A stretch of DNA of 64,000 nt from JAACFF01 sp963807975. GTDB lineage: Bacteria; Chloroflexota; Anaerolineae; Promineifilales; Promineifilaceae. This document shows, piece by piece, positions 46,083-53,752 of this stretch. The first letter of the stretch is position 1; each line of letters begins with the position of its first letter. The position numbers and the translations under genes are program-made. The DNA is taken from NCBI GenBank assembly GCA_963807975.1, contig CAWEDV010000001.1, positions 1,736,001-1,800,000 of the forward strand, written 5' to 3'. The notes under the pieces are model-generated. The model had not been told where the DNA came from and searched no databases. It worked only from the letters and a program-made list of their open reading frames with translations.

Positions 46083-47099
46083 TCAATCCAGCGCCCCTTT
46101 GAGAACACGCAGCGCACGATACGTAACCCACTTATTGGGTCGCTTCTTAGGACCAAAATCGACCCAGGTTTTACCCTGGTAGCTGTACTCCAATAACCAG
46201 CGACCATGGTTATCTTGTTTATCGCGGATCAAATTGAGGGCATTTGCCAAACGAGGATCATCACCATAGCCTAGAGCAACTAAAGTCTCCACATTTTGCA
46301 GTAGATCGGTAACATAGAAAACAGGAAACCCAAATTTCCACCAGTTGCCACTTGGTTTAGAATTCCAGCCAGATGGATACTCAGCCAAGGCCGGATCAAC
46401 AGCGAACAGGAATTTAATACCTCTCGAGATGGCTCTATTCATCAGCGGTGTCCTTGCCCTGTTGGGAACCTTGCTGAATGCAAGCATGACTTTGATCGCC
46501 CCCCAGGCGCAAGCCTGCTTATTATTGGCCCCGCAAAGGAAGTCGGGGCCACATTTGCCGGCATAATAGCGGACGGGAGCTTGGCGTTCACTGTTGGGGG
46601 CCACCCCTTCGCCGGTCACGCTTCGTGCCATCCACTCCAAAGCAGCATCTAAACGCGGGTCCTCAAAGCCAAGATCAATCAATGCGGCGATCAGATTGCC
46701 CTGCAAACAATCAACTGTGCCACCCGGGGTTCCCGTGCTTGAGAAGTGTCCACCATTCGACAAAGCGTTGTCAATTAGATAAGAGCAAGCACGATCAATG
46801 CGTTGATCAATCGTTATTTGAGCGCCCAGTTGGCCTAGCGTGATGACAGACCAGACGGTCGACCAGTACTTCGGCAAATATCCTGCTCCCTCTTTCTTCC
46901 AAAATCCTTCGTTATCCATCTCGGCCAGAATTGCTGCGATTGGCCCTTCCCTATGTGCCTGCTCTCTGGCGGCAATTAATACCGCATCATTGGTGGCATA
47001 GTCCTGAAGGTCACGCATGACCAGATAGCGAACTCCGGGAGAACCTTCTTCCAGTAGCCAAGCCAGTGGATCTCCGTTGAGTTGTTCATGCAGCTTCAT
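46083..47099 (-). CDS. Conserved alpha/alpha-toroid-like hypothetical protein
   Basis: 338 residues from the ATG at 47099 (MKLHEQLNGDPLAWLLEE), chosen because GGAGG lies 5 bases upstream. The sequence alternates helix-rich repeats of roughly 45-50 residues with Gly-rich turns (GGHFSSTGTPGGTVDCLQGN, GEGVAPNSE, PSGWNSKPSGNWWKFGFP), typical of the squalene-cyclase/prenyltransferase alpha-alpha toroid. A CGANNKQACAWG segment might bind metal. Homologues in Chloroflexota and Actinobacteria have been annotated without a demonstrated function. It ends 8 bases before the valS promoter and is divergent from the lysine operon. Confidence 0.7.
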   Translation of the reverse strand: MKLHEQLNGDPLAWLLEEGSPGVRYLVMRDLQDYATNDAVLIAAREQAHREGPIAAILAEMDNEGFWKKEGAGYLPKYWSTVWSVITLGQLGAQITIDQRIDRACSYLIDNALSNGGHFSSTGTPGGTVDCLQGNLIAALIDLGFEDPRLDAALEWMARSVTGEGVAPNSERQAPVRYYAGKCGPDFLCGANNKQACAWGAIKVMLAFSKVPNRARTPLMNRAISRGIKFLFAVDPALAEYPSGWNSKPSGNWWKFGFPVFYVTDLLQNVETLVALGYGDDPRLANALNLIRDKQDNHGRWLLEYSYQGKTWVDFGPKKRPNKWVTYRALRVLKGALD

Positions 47100-47208
47100 G
47101 GCACCTCCTTTCCAGATCATTATTATCAATTCTGGGCTCAATCCTCATTCTTCTCTACAGTGTCAGTATAGCAGATTGCGGCCCTGCCAGAGATATTTGT
47201 CTTGCCAT

Positions 47209-47237
47209 TTGACATAGAAGCCATGCTTTGCTATAGT
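47209..47237 (+). promoter_or_regulatory. Promoter of the lysine operon
   Basis: TTGACA at 47209-47214, a 17-base spacer and TATAGT at 47232-47237. The start of transcription is expected at about 47244-47245, where an in-frame GTG of leader peptide 1 begins, so leader 1 may be translated without a Shine-Dalgarno sequence, either from this GTG or from the ATG at 47257. Confidence 0.85.
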
Positions 47238-47256
47238 TTTCGCCGTGTTGAACTTT

Positions 47257-47325
47257 ATGAATGCAGCGATTGTCTGCAAGAAGGGTAAGAAGAATGAACA
47301 GCATACCGCGAGGTATACTGGTTAG
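47257..47325 (+). CDS. Lysine-rich leader peptide 1 (attenuator)
   Basis: A 22-codon frame (ATG 47257 to TAG 47323-47325) reads M N A A I V C K K G K K N E Q H and on to TG. Four AAG lysine codons lie at 47278-47283 and 47287-47292. An in-frame GTG at 47245 could add four residues. ATACC (47303-47307) pairs with GGTAT (47312-47316). Alternatively ATACTGGTTAGG (47315-47326), overlapping the last codons and the stop, pairs with CCTCACCAGTAT (47357-47368), 11 of 12 positions, blocking the terminator. A ribosome stalled at the Lys codons would cover ATACC and free the antiterminator; one at the stop would cover the antiterminator arm. This is classic ribosome-mediated attenuation responding to lysyl-tRNA. 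Confidence 0.82.
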   Translation: MNAAIVCKKGKKNEQHTARYTG

Positions 47326-47352
47326 GTTTGCTTGCCACTAAACAAGTTTTCG

Positions 47353-47386
47353 AACGCCTCACCAGTATCTGGTGAGGCGTTTTTTT
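47353..47386 (+). terminator. Attenuator terminator 1 of the lysine operon
   Basis: AACGCCTCACCAG (47353-47365) pairs perfectly with CTGGTGAGGCGTT (47369-47381) over a TAT loop, followed by a T-run to 47386. It lies in the untranslated leader before lysW, so it must be conditional for the operon to be expressed. Confidence 0.93.
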
Positions 47387-47406
47387 GAATCGGAATGAAG
47401 TAACAA

Positions 47407-47484
47407 ATGTTTACATACGTTGATATCAAGAAGAAGAGCAAGAAGCCGTGGCCGGATTCCAGTCTGGAGAGTATTGCTTGCTGA
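47407..47484 (+). CDS. Lysine-rich leader peptide 2 (attenuator)
   Basis: A 25-codon frame reads M F T Y V D I K K K S K K P W P and on to TGA at 47482-47484. Five lysine codons, all AAG, lie at 47428-47436 and 47440-47445. The last codons and stop (47474-47484) can pair with 47503-47513 (TCATCAAGCGG): eight Watson-Crick pairs, two G-U, one mismatch. This would take five base pairs from the foot of terminator 2. The layout repeats that of leader 1: Lys codons, then an antiterminator arm at the stop, then a terminator. The two leaders share no long sequence identity, so they may be independent solutions or an old duplication. Confidence 0.8.
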   Translation: MFTYVDIKKKSKKPWPDSSLESIAC

Positions 47485-47508
47485 TTGCTCAACGCAAAAT
47501 CGTCATCA

Positions 47509-47545
47509 AGCGGGCTAACCGGACAATCCGGTTAGCCCGCTTTTT
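47509..47545 (+). terminator. Attenuator terminator 2 of the lysine operon
   Basis: AGCGGGCTAACCGG (47509-47522) pairs perfectly with CCGGTTAGCCCGCT (47528-47541) over a 5-base loop, then TTTTT. It lies 49 bases before the lysW ATG. Confidence 0.93.
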
Positions 47546-47593
47546 ATTTTCTGATGGGCAAACCATCATGATGTTCATCTATGGAGGACCAAA

Positions 47594-47764
47594 ATGAACG
47601 CAATAAACTGTTTAGAATGTGGAGCATTGGTAGAGAGTGGAAGCGATTTGATCATCGGCGAAATTCTCGAATGTCCCGACTGCGCGATCGAACTTGAGGT
47701 TATTCAAGTTGATCCCTTAAGCATAGAACTGGCGCCAGAGATCGAAGAGGATTGGGGCGAATAG
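47594..47764 (+). CDS. lysW: LysW amino-group carrier protein
   Basis: 56 residues. Two CxxC pairs (CLEC near residue 6 and CPDC near residue 27) form the zinc-binding core. The acidic tail ends in EEDWGE, the LysW signature; the terminal Glu carries the growing substrate through an isopeptide bond. The ATG follows GGAGG by 7 bases. LysW protects the amino group of alpha-aminoadipate (or glutamate) while LysX, Z, Y, J and K work on it. It is the first full gene after the double attenuator. Confidence 0.95.
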   Translation: MNAINCLECGALVESGSDLIIGEILECPDCAIELEVIQVDPLSIELAPEIEEDWGE

Positions 47765-47778
47765 CCGCGGGTGATCAT

Positions 47779-48672
47779 ATGAATATCGGCATTCTTTACT
47801 CCCGCATTCGCGTCGAAGAAAAACTATTGGTCCAGAATCTCAAGGCCAGGGGCATTGACTACGAAATGATAGACGTGCGTCAAAGAGGTTTTGATCTGGG
47901 CAATAGAGACAGGTGGCGGCAATTTGATGTCATTCTAGAACGCTGTGTCAGCCACTCAAGAGCTCAAGCAGCCTTGGACATCCTTAATGCTTGGGACATA
48001 CCCACCGTGAACTCGTCCCACGTGGCCCAGGTTTGCGGCGACAAACTCAAGACTTCCCTGGCCTTGATGGAGGCGGGGGTGCCGACCCCACAGGTACAGA
48101 TCGCTTTTACGCCAGAATCAGCCCTAATCGCTTTGGAAGAAATTGGTTATCCTGCCGTTTTAAAACCAGCCGTTGGATCCTGGGGCAGGCTTTTGGCCAA
48201 AGTCAACGACCGTGAAGCGGCAGAGGCTATTTTGGAACACAAAGCCACGCTCGGCTCCTATCATCATTCCATCTTCTATGTCCAAGAATACGTTGAAAAG
48301 CCTGATCGCGATCTGCGTACCTTTGTCGTAGGCAACGAGACCATCTGTGGCATTACGAGAACATCGCAACACTGGATCACCAACACAGCACGCGGTGGTT
48401 CGGCCGAAAATCTGCCCATAACTGCTAAACTTCACGATATTTCTCTGGCAGCAGCAGAAGCAGTCGGTGGGGGTGTTGTCGCCGTCGATCTTTTGGAGAC
48501 GCCGCAAGGGGACCTGCTGGTCAACGAAGTAAACTACACGATGGAGTTTCGCAACAGTATTGCACCCTCTGGCGTGGATATACCGGCGCGAATTATCGAT
48601 TATGTGCTCCAGATTGGTGAAGAAGCAAGGGCACAGGAGAGAGAAGAATGGCAGTACGCGCCAGTATCGTAG
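47779..48672 (+). CDS. lysX: LysW ligase LysX (ATP-grasp)
   Basis: 297 residues from the ATG at 47779 (MNIGILYSRIRVEE); the frame is open further upstream but overlaps lysW. It is an ATP-grasp protein of the RimK/LysX type, with the substrate-loop SHVAQVCGDKLKTSLALMEAGVP, phosphate-binding PAVGSWGRLLAK, TNTARGG and VNEVNYTMEF metal-binding residues. LysX ligates the amino group of alpha-aminoadipate to the C-terminal Glu of LysW. NTARGG occurs in LysX; a dual role with glutamate (ArgX) is possible, since the arginine route can share enzymes. The gene overlaps lysY by 25 bases. Confidence 0.92.
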   Translation: MNIGILYSRIRVEEKLLVQNLKARGIDYEMIDVRQRGFDLGNRDRWRQFDVILERCVSHSRAQAALDILNAWDIPTVNSSHVAQVCGDKLKTSLALMEAGVPTPQVQIAFTPESALIALEEIGYPAVLKPAVGSWGRLLAKVNDREAAEAILEHKATLGSYHHSIFYVQEYVEKPDRDLRTFVVGNETICGITRTSQHWITNTARGGSAENLPITAKLHDISLAAAEAVGGGVVAVDLLETPQGDLLVNEVNYTMEFRNSIAPSGVDIPARIIDYVLQIGEEARAQEREEWQYAPVS

Positions 48673-49676
48673 GCGGATCAGGATACGCAGGAGGCGAGCT
48701 GCTGCGTTTGCTGCTCAGTCACCCTGAAGTGGAAATATCGCAGGTTACCTCGCAGCGATTTGCCGGTCGCTTTGTACATGGGGTTCATCCCAATTTGCGC
48801 GGTTCAACCAGGCTTAAGTTTTCGGACATGGAAGATCTGCAGAGCTGCGATCTGCTGTTTTTGGCCCTGCCGCATGGACGTGCCGCGCAGCAGATTGAAC
48901 ACTACACAGCGCTTGCAGAACGGATAATCGATCTATCTGCCGATTTCCGTCTACGCGACGCTGACCTGTACCAGACCTGGTACGGGAAGTCACACAGCAG
49001 GCCCGATTGGCTGGGGAAATTTACCTACGGATTGCCAGAACTGCATCGTGAAGATTTACGCCATGCGCGCTTTGTTAGCGGCGTGGGATGTAATGCCACG
49101 GCCGTTAATCTAGCTTTGAGTCCGCTGGCACGACAGGGAGTTATCGAGCGGGCAGTCGTTGAGGTCAAGGTCGGATCTTCGGAAGCCGGCAACAGTCCTG
49201 GTCTTGCCGGACACCACCCAGAGCGCAGCGGCTGTGTACGCTCTTTTTCGCCCACCGGGCACCGGCACCAGGCAGAAATATACCAGGAGTTGGGCAGCAT
49301 CGAGCTCCATTTTTCGGCAACAGCCGTGGAGATGGTGCGTGGAGTATTGAGCACCGCTCATGTATTCTTGCGTGATGATTTAGAAGAAAGGGACATCTGG
49401 CAGATTTATCGTGCCGCCTATCAGCAGGAGCCCTTCATGCGTCTCGTGAAAGAGAGGCGAGGGGTTTATCGTTATCCGGAACCAAAAATCCTTGCTGGAA
49501 CCAATTTCTGCGACGTTGGCTTCGCCAAGGATCCCAATTCCAAGCGTCTGGTTGTAATCAGCGCCATCGACAACTTAATGAAAGGCGCAGCGGGCACGGC
49601 CGTACAAGCAATGAACATCATAATGGGCTGGCCAGAAAAAACCAGTCTCGGCTTCCCCGGCCTCCACCCCATCTAG
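48648..49676 (+). CDS. lysY: LysW-gamma-aminoadipyl-phosphate reductase (ArgC/LysY)
   Basis: 342 residues. The NAD(P)-binding motif GGSGYAGGELLRLLL is at about residues 9-23, and the catalytic Cys is in SGVGCNATAVNLAL at about 145-158. HHPERSG and the C-terminal NLMKGAAGTAVQAMN match the ArgC family. It reduces the LysW-bound acyl phosphate to the semialdehyde. Family sequence alone does not separate ArgC from LysY; the gene order decides for LysY. The ATG lies within the end of lysX, so translation is coupled. Confidence 0.93.
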   Translation: MAVRASIVGGSGYAGGELLRLLLSHPEVEISQVTSQRFAGRFVHGVHPNLRGSTRLKFSDMEDLQSCDLLFLALPHGRAAQQIEHYTALAERIIDLSADFRLRDADLYQTWYGKSHSRPDWLGKFTYGLPELHREDLRHARFVSGVGCNATAVNLALSPLARQGVIERAVVEVKVGSSEAGNSPGLAGHHPERSGCVRSFSPTGHRHQAEIYQELGSIELHFSATAVEMVRGVLSTAHVFLRDDLEERDIWQIYRAAYQQEPFMRLVKERRGVYRYPEPKILAGTNFCDVGFAKDPNSKRLVVISAIDNLMKGAAGTAVQAMNIIMGWPEKTSLGFPGLHPI

Positions 49677-49700
49677 GGCTGCGCCTACTCAAAGGACTAC

Positions 49701-49764
49701 TTGACTTCTTGACTTCTTGACTACTTGACTACTTGACTACTTGACTACTTAACTACTTGACTCC
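49701..49764 (+). repeat. Tandem octanucleotide repeat in the lysY-lysZ gap
   Basis: Eight consecutive units of period 8, consensus TTGACTAC, with single or double changes (TTGACTTC twice, TTAACTAC, TTGACTCC). A weaker unit precedes at 49693. The array ends 12 bases before the lysZ start and just upstream of its AGGAGA site. It is the only sizeable gap in the lys operon. A period of 8 is not a coding repeat, and slippage would alter spacer length. Confidence 0.9.
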
Positions 49765-49776
49765 AGGAGATTAATC

Positions 49777-50583
49777 ATGATTGTTGTAAAAGTAGGCGGC
49801 AGCGAAGGCATTGATTATGATGCCGTATGTGCCGATATTGCCAGCCTGGTACAGACGGGCCAAAAACTCATTCTGGTTCACGGCGGTTCACACCTGACCA
49901 ACCAGGTGGCCAGCGCCCTTGGCCATCCACCTCGGTTCGTCACCTCTCCCTCAGGGTTTACAAGTCGCTTCACCGATCGAGCAGCCTTAGAAATATTCGA
50001 GATGGTTTACTGTGGACAAGTCAATAAGAACCTCGTCGAACGCCTGCAGCGCCGGGGCATTAACGCCATCGGACTTTCAGGGATAGACGGCCGTCTTTGG
50101 CAAGGACCACGTAAAAAAGCCATTCGCGTGCTAGAGAACGGCCGCAAGCGAATTATTCGCAACAACCATACAGGACGCGTGGATGAGGTCAACACCAAAC
50201 TGCTCCACGATCTTTTGGATGGTGGCTTAATGCCCTTGCTTACCCCTCCGGCCATTTCTTATGATGGTGAGGCCATGAACGTTGACGGAGATCGGGCTGC
50301 TGCAGCAACGGCCGTAGCCATGGGTGCGGCAGAATTGATCATCCTCTCCAATATTCCGGGCGTCATGCGTAATTTCCCTGATGAATCATCCCTAATTCCC
50401 TGCATCGCCCATAAGGACATCGAAGAGGTCACACAAACCGCTGCCGCCGGGCGCATGCGCATCAAGCTATTGGGCGCTCGGGAAGCTCTATCCGGTGGAG
50501 TCGGGCGCGTTGTCTTGGGAGATGCCCGCGGAAACCAGCCAGTTAGAAAAGCACTGGCCGGACAGGGCACGGTGATCTCATGA
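49777..50583 (+). CDS. lysZ: LysW-aminoadipate kinase (ArgB/LysZ)
   Basis: 268 residues in the amino-acid kinase fold. MIVVKVGGSEG (phosphate-binding), LILVHGGS, SGIDGRLWQGPRKKAI, NVDGDRAAAATAVAMGAAELIILSNIPGV and GGRMRIK-like AGRMRIKLLGA match LysZ/ArgB. It phosphorylates the free carboxyl of LysW-bound aminoadipate with ATP. AGGAG precedes the ATG by 7 bases. Its TGA overlaps the lysJ ATG. Confidence 0.93.
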   Translation: MIVVKVGGSEGIDYDAVCADIASLVQTGQKLILVHGGSHLTNQVASALGHPPRFVTSPSGFTSRFTDRAALEIFEMVYCGQVNKNLVERLQRRGINAIGLSGIDGRLWQGPRKKAIRVLENGRKRIIRNNHTGRVDEVNTKLLHDLLDGGLMPLLTPPAISYDGEAMNVDGDRAAAATAVAMGAAELIILSNIPGVMRNFPDESSLIPCIAHKDIEEVTQTAAAGRMRIKLLGAREALSGGVGRVVLGDARGNQPVRKALAGQGTVIS

Positions 50584-51749
50584 ATATCATTGCCCAAGAG
50601 CAGCAGTTCACCAGCGGCGTCTACGGTAAACGTGACATGGCTATCGTAAGCGGGTCCGGGGCACAGATATGGGACGCTGATGGAAATTCCTACATTGACT
50701 GTACGGCCGGTATTGGCGTGGCCAGCATCGGGCACAGCCATCCGCTTTTAGTCGAAGCAATCACCGCTCAAGCACAGGCGCTCATCACCTGCCAGGAGAT
50801 GTTTTACAATGATCGCCGCGCAGAGCTTCTAACGGAACTAGCTCGCCTGATGCCTGGCCCAATCAATCGCTTTTTCCTATGCAACTCGGGGACCGAAGCG
50901 GTCGAGGGAGCGATCAAGTTTGCCCGGCTGAGCACAGGGCGAACCAATATAATCGCCACCACGAGAGGCTTCCACGGCCGGACCCTGGGTTCTCTCTCGG
51001 CTACCCACAAGAGCAAATACAGAACGCCTTTCTTACCCTTAGTCCCTGGATTTACCCATGTCCCTTTTGGTCAAATCGCGGCTTTGGAAAATGAAATCAC
51101 TCATGATACGGCCGCCGTTGTCTTGGAAATCGTTCAGGGCGAAGGAGGCGTACGACCGGGAACTTCAGAATTCTTTCAAGCGGCCGAGGCGATTTGTCGC
51201 GAGCAAGGCGCACTGCTCATCATCGATGAGATTCAGACTGGATTCGGCCGCACAGGGCGCTGGTTCGCTTTTGAACATATGGACATCGCGCCTGATCTGT
51301 TCTGTATGGGAAAGGCCATTGCCGGCGGCCTGCCCATGGGCGCAGTCGGCATTGGTCCCAGAGTATCCCCGCTACCGGTCGGCGCTCACGGATCAACCTT
51401 CGGTGGAAATCCGCTGGCCTGTGCTGCCTCCCTAGCCGCTCTGCGTATCATTAAACGGGAAGATTTAGTCTCCAGGGCAGCGGAAATGGGCCACTATTGC
51501 AAGCAACAGCTTGAGCGCATTGACTCACCGCTGATTCGAGAGGTCCGTGGACTCGGATTGATGATTGGTCTTGACCTAAAGGTTAGGGTCATTCCCCTTG
51601 TCAAATCGTTGGCCCAGCGTGGCGTTCAAGTCTTAACCGCCGGCCCAACCGTCATCCGCCTCTTACCCCCCCTGGTCATTACCCGAGAGGAACTGGATAT
51701 TGTCGTATCCCAAATTGCTGCCGAACTTAGGTCGATAGAGCCAACATGA
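50580..51749 (+). CDS. lysJ: LysW-aminoadipate semialdehyde aminotransferase (ArgD/LysJ)
   Basis: 389 residues, class III PLP aminotransferase. SGTEAVEGAIKFAR and RGFHGRTLGSLSAT bind the cofactor; LLIIDEIQTGFGRTG contains the Asp that pairs with the pyridine nitrogen; FCMGKAIAGGLPMGA contains the Schiff-base Lys. It transfers an amino group from glutamate to the LysW-bound semialdehyde, giving LysW-lysine. ATGA overlaps on both sides show tight coupling in the operon. Confidence 0.94.
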   Translation: MNIIAQEQQFTSGVYGKRDMAIVSGSGAQIWDADGNSYIDCTAGIGVASIGHSHPLLVEAITAQAQALITCQEMFYNDRRAELLTELARLMPGPINRFFLCNSGTEAVEGAIKFARLSTGRTNIIATTRGFHGRTLGSLSATHKSKYRTPFLPLVPGFTHVPFGQIAALENEITHDTAAVVLEIVQGEGGVRPGTSEFFQAAEAICREQGALLIIDEIQTGFGRTGRWFAFEHMDIAPDLFCMGKAIAGGLPMGAVGIGPRVSPLPVGAHGSTFGGNPLACAASLAALRIIKREDLVSRAAEMGHYCKQQLERIDSPLIREVRGLGLMIGLDLKVRVIPLVKSLAQRGVQVLTAGPTVIRLLPPLVITREELDIVVSQIAAELRSIEPT

Positions 51750-52798
51750 ACGAAATCGACTTACTACGGCGGTTGGTAGCCATACCCAGCATATCCGGTG
51801 CAGAAGCGCGAGCAGCGGCATTCCTCGTTGACACCATGTCGAACCTGAGCCTGGAGTCCCATATCGACGAGGTCGGCAATGCAGTTGGACGGCGCGAATG
51901 TCCTGATACGAACGGTCAAGTCACGAATGAGATAATGCTTCTTGGCCATATAGACACCGTTCCCGGGAATATCCCCGTACGAATTGAAGGTGACCTGCTT
52001 TTCGGCCGTGGCACCGTTGATGCCAAAGGGCCGCTGGCGGTCTTTGTATTGGCTGCCGCACGGGCCCAGCTCGCTCCTGGCACACGAGTCATCGTTGTTG
52101 GTGCGGTCGAAGAAGAGGCGGCTACCTCAAAAGGAGCGCGTCATATCGCCGGCCAATACCACCCTGACTATTGCATCATAGGCGAACCCAGCGGATGGGA
52201 TGGCGTCACCCTGGGCTATAAAGGGCGCTTGCTCATTGATTATGAACTGCACCTGCCCATGGCCCATTCGGCAGGCCAAGAATTAGGAGCAGCAGAAACG
52301 GCCGTCAATTGGTGGAACGAATTGAACCAGACCATCATGGATTTCAATCGCCATCACACGCGGCTCTTCGACCAGCTCATACCCTCACTGCGCCAAATTC
52401 ATACAGACAGTGACGGCTTAACCAACAGTGCCAATCTTAAAGTCGGCATTCGCTTGCCCCCTGATTTTGATATCGATGCATTTACCGAGCACGTCTCTAA
52501 TATTGCTGGCAATGCTGCGCTGCGCTTTTATGCCACCGAACCTGCTTACCAATCCACACGACGCACACCATTGGCAGCTGCCTTTAATAAAGTACTGCGC
52601 CGCGAAGGCGTTAGACCACGCCTCAAATTGAAGACCGGAACATCAGATATGAATGTCGTGGGACCAATCTGGAACTGCCCCATATTGGCCTACGGACCAG
52701 GCGACAGCACTCTTGATCACACGCCAAACGAACATATAGATCTTGGCCAATACTTGCAGGCAATTCAGGTATTACAGCTTGTTCTGTCTGCACTATAG
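51746..52798 (+). CDS. lysK: LysW-lysine hydrolase (M20, ArgE/LysK)
   Basis: 350 residues. An M20 metallohydrolase with LLGHIDTVPGNIPVR (His and Asp metal ligands), FGRGTVDAKGPLAV, and GAVEEEAATSKGARH (catalytic Glu and metal Glu). The lid domain follows, then the C-terminal FNKVLRREGVRPRLKLKTGTSDMNVVGPIW and GDSTLDHTPNEHI. It releases free lysine from LysW. It is the last gene of the operon; no terminator is visible in the 91 bases before the next gene. The upper pathway (homocitrate synthase etc.) is not in the window. Confidence 0.94.
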   Translation: MNEIDLLRRLVAIPSISGAEARAAAFLVDTMSNLSLESHIDEVGNAVGRRECPDTNGQVTNEIMLLGHIDTVPGNIPVRIEGDLLFGRGTVDAKGPLAVFVLAAARAQLAPGTRVIVVGAVEEEAATSKGARHIAGQYHPDYCIIGEPSGWDGVTLGYKGRLLIDYELHLPMAHSAGQELGAAETAVNWWNELNQTIMDFNRHHTRLFDQLIPSLRQIHTDSDGLTNSANLKVGIRLPPDFDIDAFTEHVSNIAGNAALRFYATEPAYQSTRRTPLAAAFNKVLRREGVRPRLKLKTGTSDMNVVGPIWNCPILAYGPGDSTLDHTPNEHIDLGQYLQAIQVLQLVLSAL

Positions 52799-52889
52799 CA
52801 AAATGGAAACAGCGCGCTTAATAAACAGGCTGCCACGCTTCTCCCCAAACATCCTCCCACTGCATTGTTTCGCATCCATTACAACTCTT

Positions 52890-53480
52890 TTAAGTCTTGC
52901 GGCAGACCAATTCCCCTTTACCAATAGGCACAACCAATGCGTCAACCCTTGAGTCTTTAAGGGAGCGATCGATCATTGGCTGCAAGACTGCACGGTGATT
53001 GATAGCATTGTCAGCGATGAGCAGTCCACCAGTTACCAGCTTCGGGACCAATGCTTCATAACAGTCGGCATAGATTTCCTTTTCAGCATCCAGGAAACAA
53101 AAAGCAATCTTTTCAATCGGAGCCAGGTGCTGCAGTGCATCACCGGCAACGAGTTCCACGACATCCTCCACGCCAGCAAGCCGAAAGGTTTCCCGAGCTA
53201 AGCGCACCTTTTCTGGTAGCAGTTCAAACGTGGTTATGGTTGTACCTCGCTCTCGACAGGCAAGAGACAGCCAGAGCGTTGAGTAGCCAGCGCTGGTGCC
53301 GATCTCTATGAATCTACCCCGCGGTGCTAGGGCAGCCATCATGGCCAGATATTTCCCCGTTTCTGGTGGAATCTGGCGCATTCTTTTTAGGCGTGGTGTC
53401 CCATCCAAACGATCGCGGGCGTCTACCGCTTCCAGGTCACGCATTTGCTGCTGGATTGCTTGGGGGATATTTTGCAGCAT
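52890..53480 (-). CDS. SAM-dependent O-methyltransferase (family 3)
   Basis: 196 residues. The fold follows the caffeoyl-CoA/catechol O-methyltransferase family: FIEIGTSAGYSTLWLSLA (motif I), TTFELLPEKVRLA, FCFLDAEKEIYADCYEALVPKLVTGGLLIADNA with the metal-binding Asp. It could methylate a small catechol-like metabolite or tRNA (TrmR type). No neighbour clarifies the substrate. It heads a leftward three-gene group, convergent with lysK. Confidence 0.8.
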   Translation of the reverse strand: MLQNIPQAIQQQMRDLEAVDARDRLDGTPRLKRMRQIPPETGKYLAMMAALAPRGRFIEIGTSAGYSTLWLSLACRERGTTITTFELLPEKVRLARETFRLAGVEDVVELVAGDALQHLAPIEKIAFCFLDAEKEIYADCYEALVPKLVTGGLLIADNAINHRAVLQPMIDRSLKDSRVDALVVPIGKGELVCRKT

Positions 53481-53492
53481 GAACGAGGCTCC

Positions 53493-53741
53493 TTACTCGC
53501 TCAAGGTTACACGCCTCTGACCTGGCCTACTTCTACCAACTACGAAATAGGTGATCGGACCGACAAAATTGACCAACGCGACGGCCGTCCAGATCCACTT
53601 ATTGCCCCGGATTTCCTCCTCAGGACGAGTGTGAATATCCCATTGGGCCAGCGCGAGAAGCGCTATTTGAACGACACCCAGCACCACAATGCCTGTCTTT
53701 TGCACCTGAGTTAACTCCGCCCACTGTTTTTGCTTCCACAT
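53493..53741 (-). CDS. Small PLDc_N-like membrane protein
   Basis: About 82 residues from the ATG at 53741 (MWKQKQWAELTQVQ). Two transmembrane helices flank a charged loop: VVLGVVQIALLALAQWDI, then RGNKWIWTAVALVNFVGPITYFVVGR. This two-helix pattern with RxxKxxW and N..GP.. is the phospholipase-D-nuclease N-terminal domain, common in small bacterial membrane proteins. Its function is unknown. It is between the methyltransferase and the zinc-ribbon gene on the same strand, 11 bases from each. Confidence 0.75.
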   Translation of the reverse strand: MWKQKQWAELTQVQKTGIVVLGVVQIALLALAQWDIHTRPEEEIRGNKWIWTAVALVNFVGPITYFVVGRSRPGQRRVTLSE

Positions 53742-53752
53742 AATTTCCTCAC

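Noticed and set aside
47161..47593. A lysine (L-box) riboswitch before lysW
   Set aside because: The two Lys-rich ORFs and two terminators explain the leader. The conserved L-box core segments were not found, and the leader is too short between promoter and first terminator.
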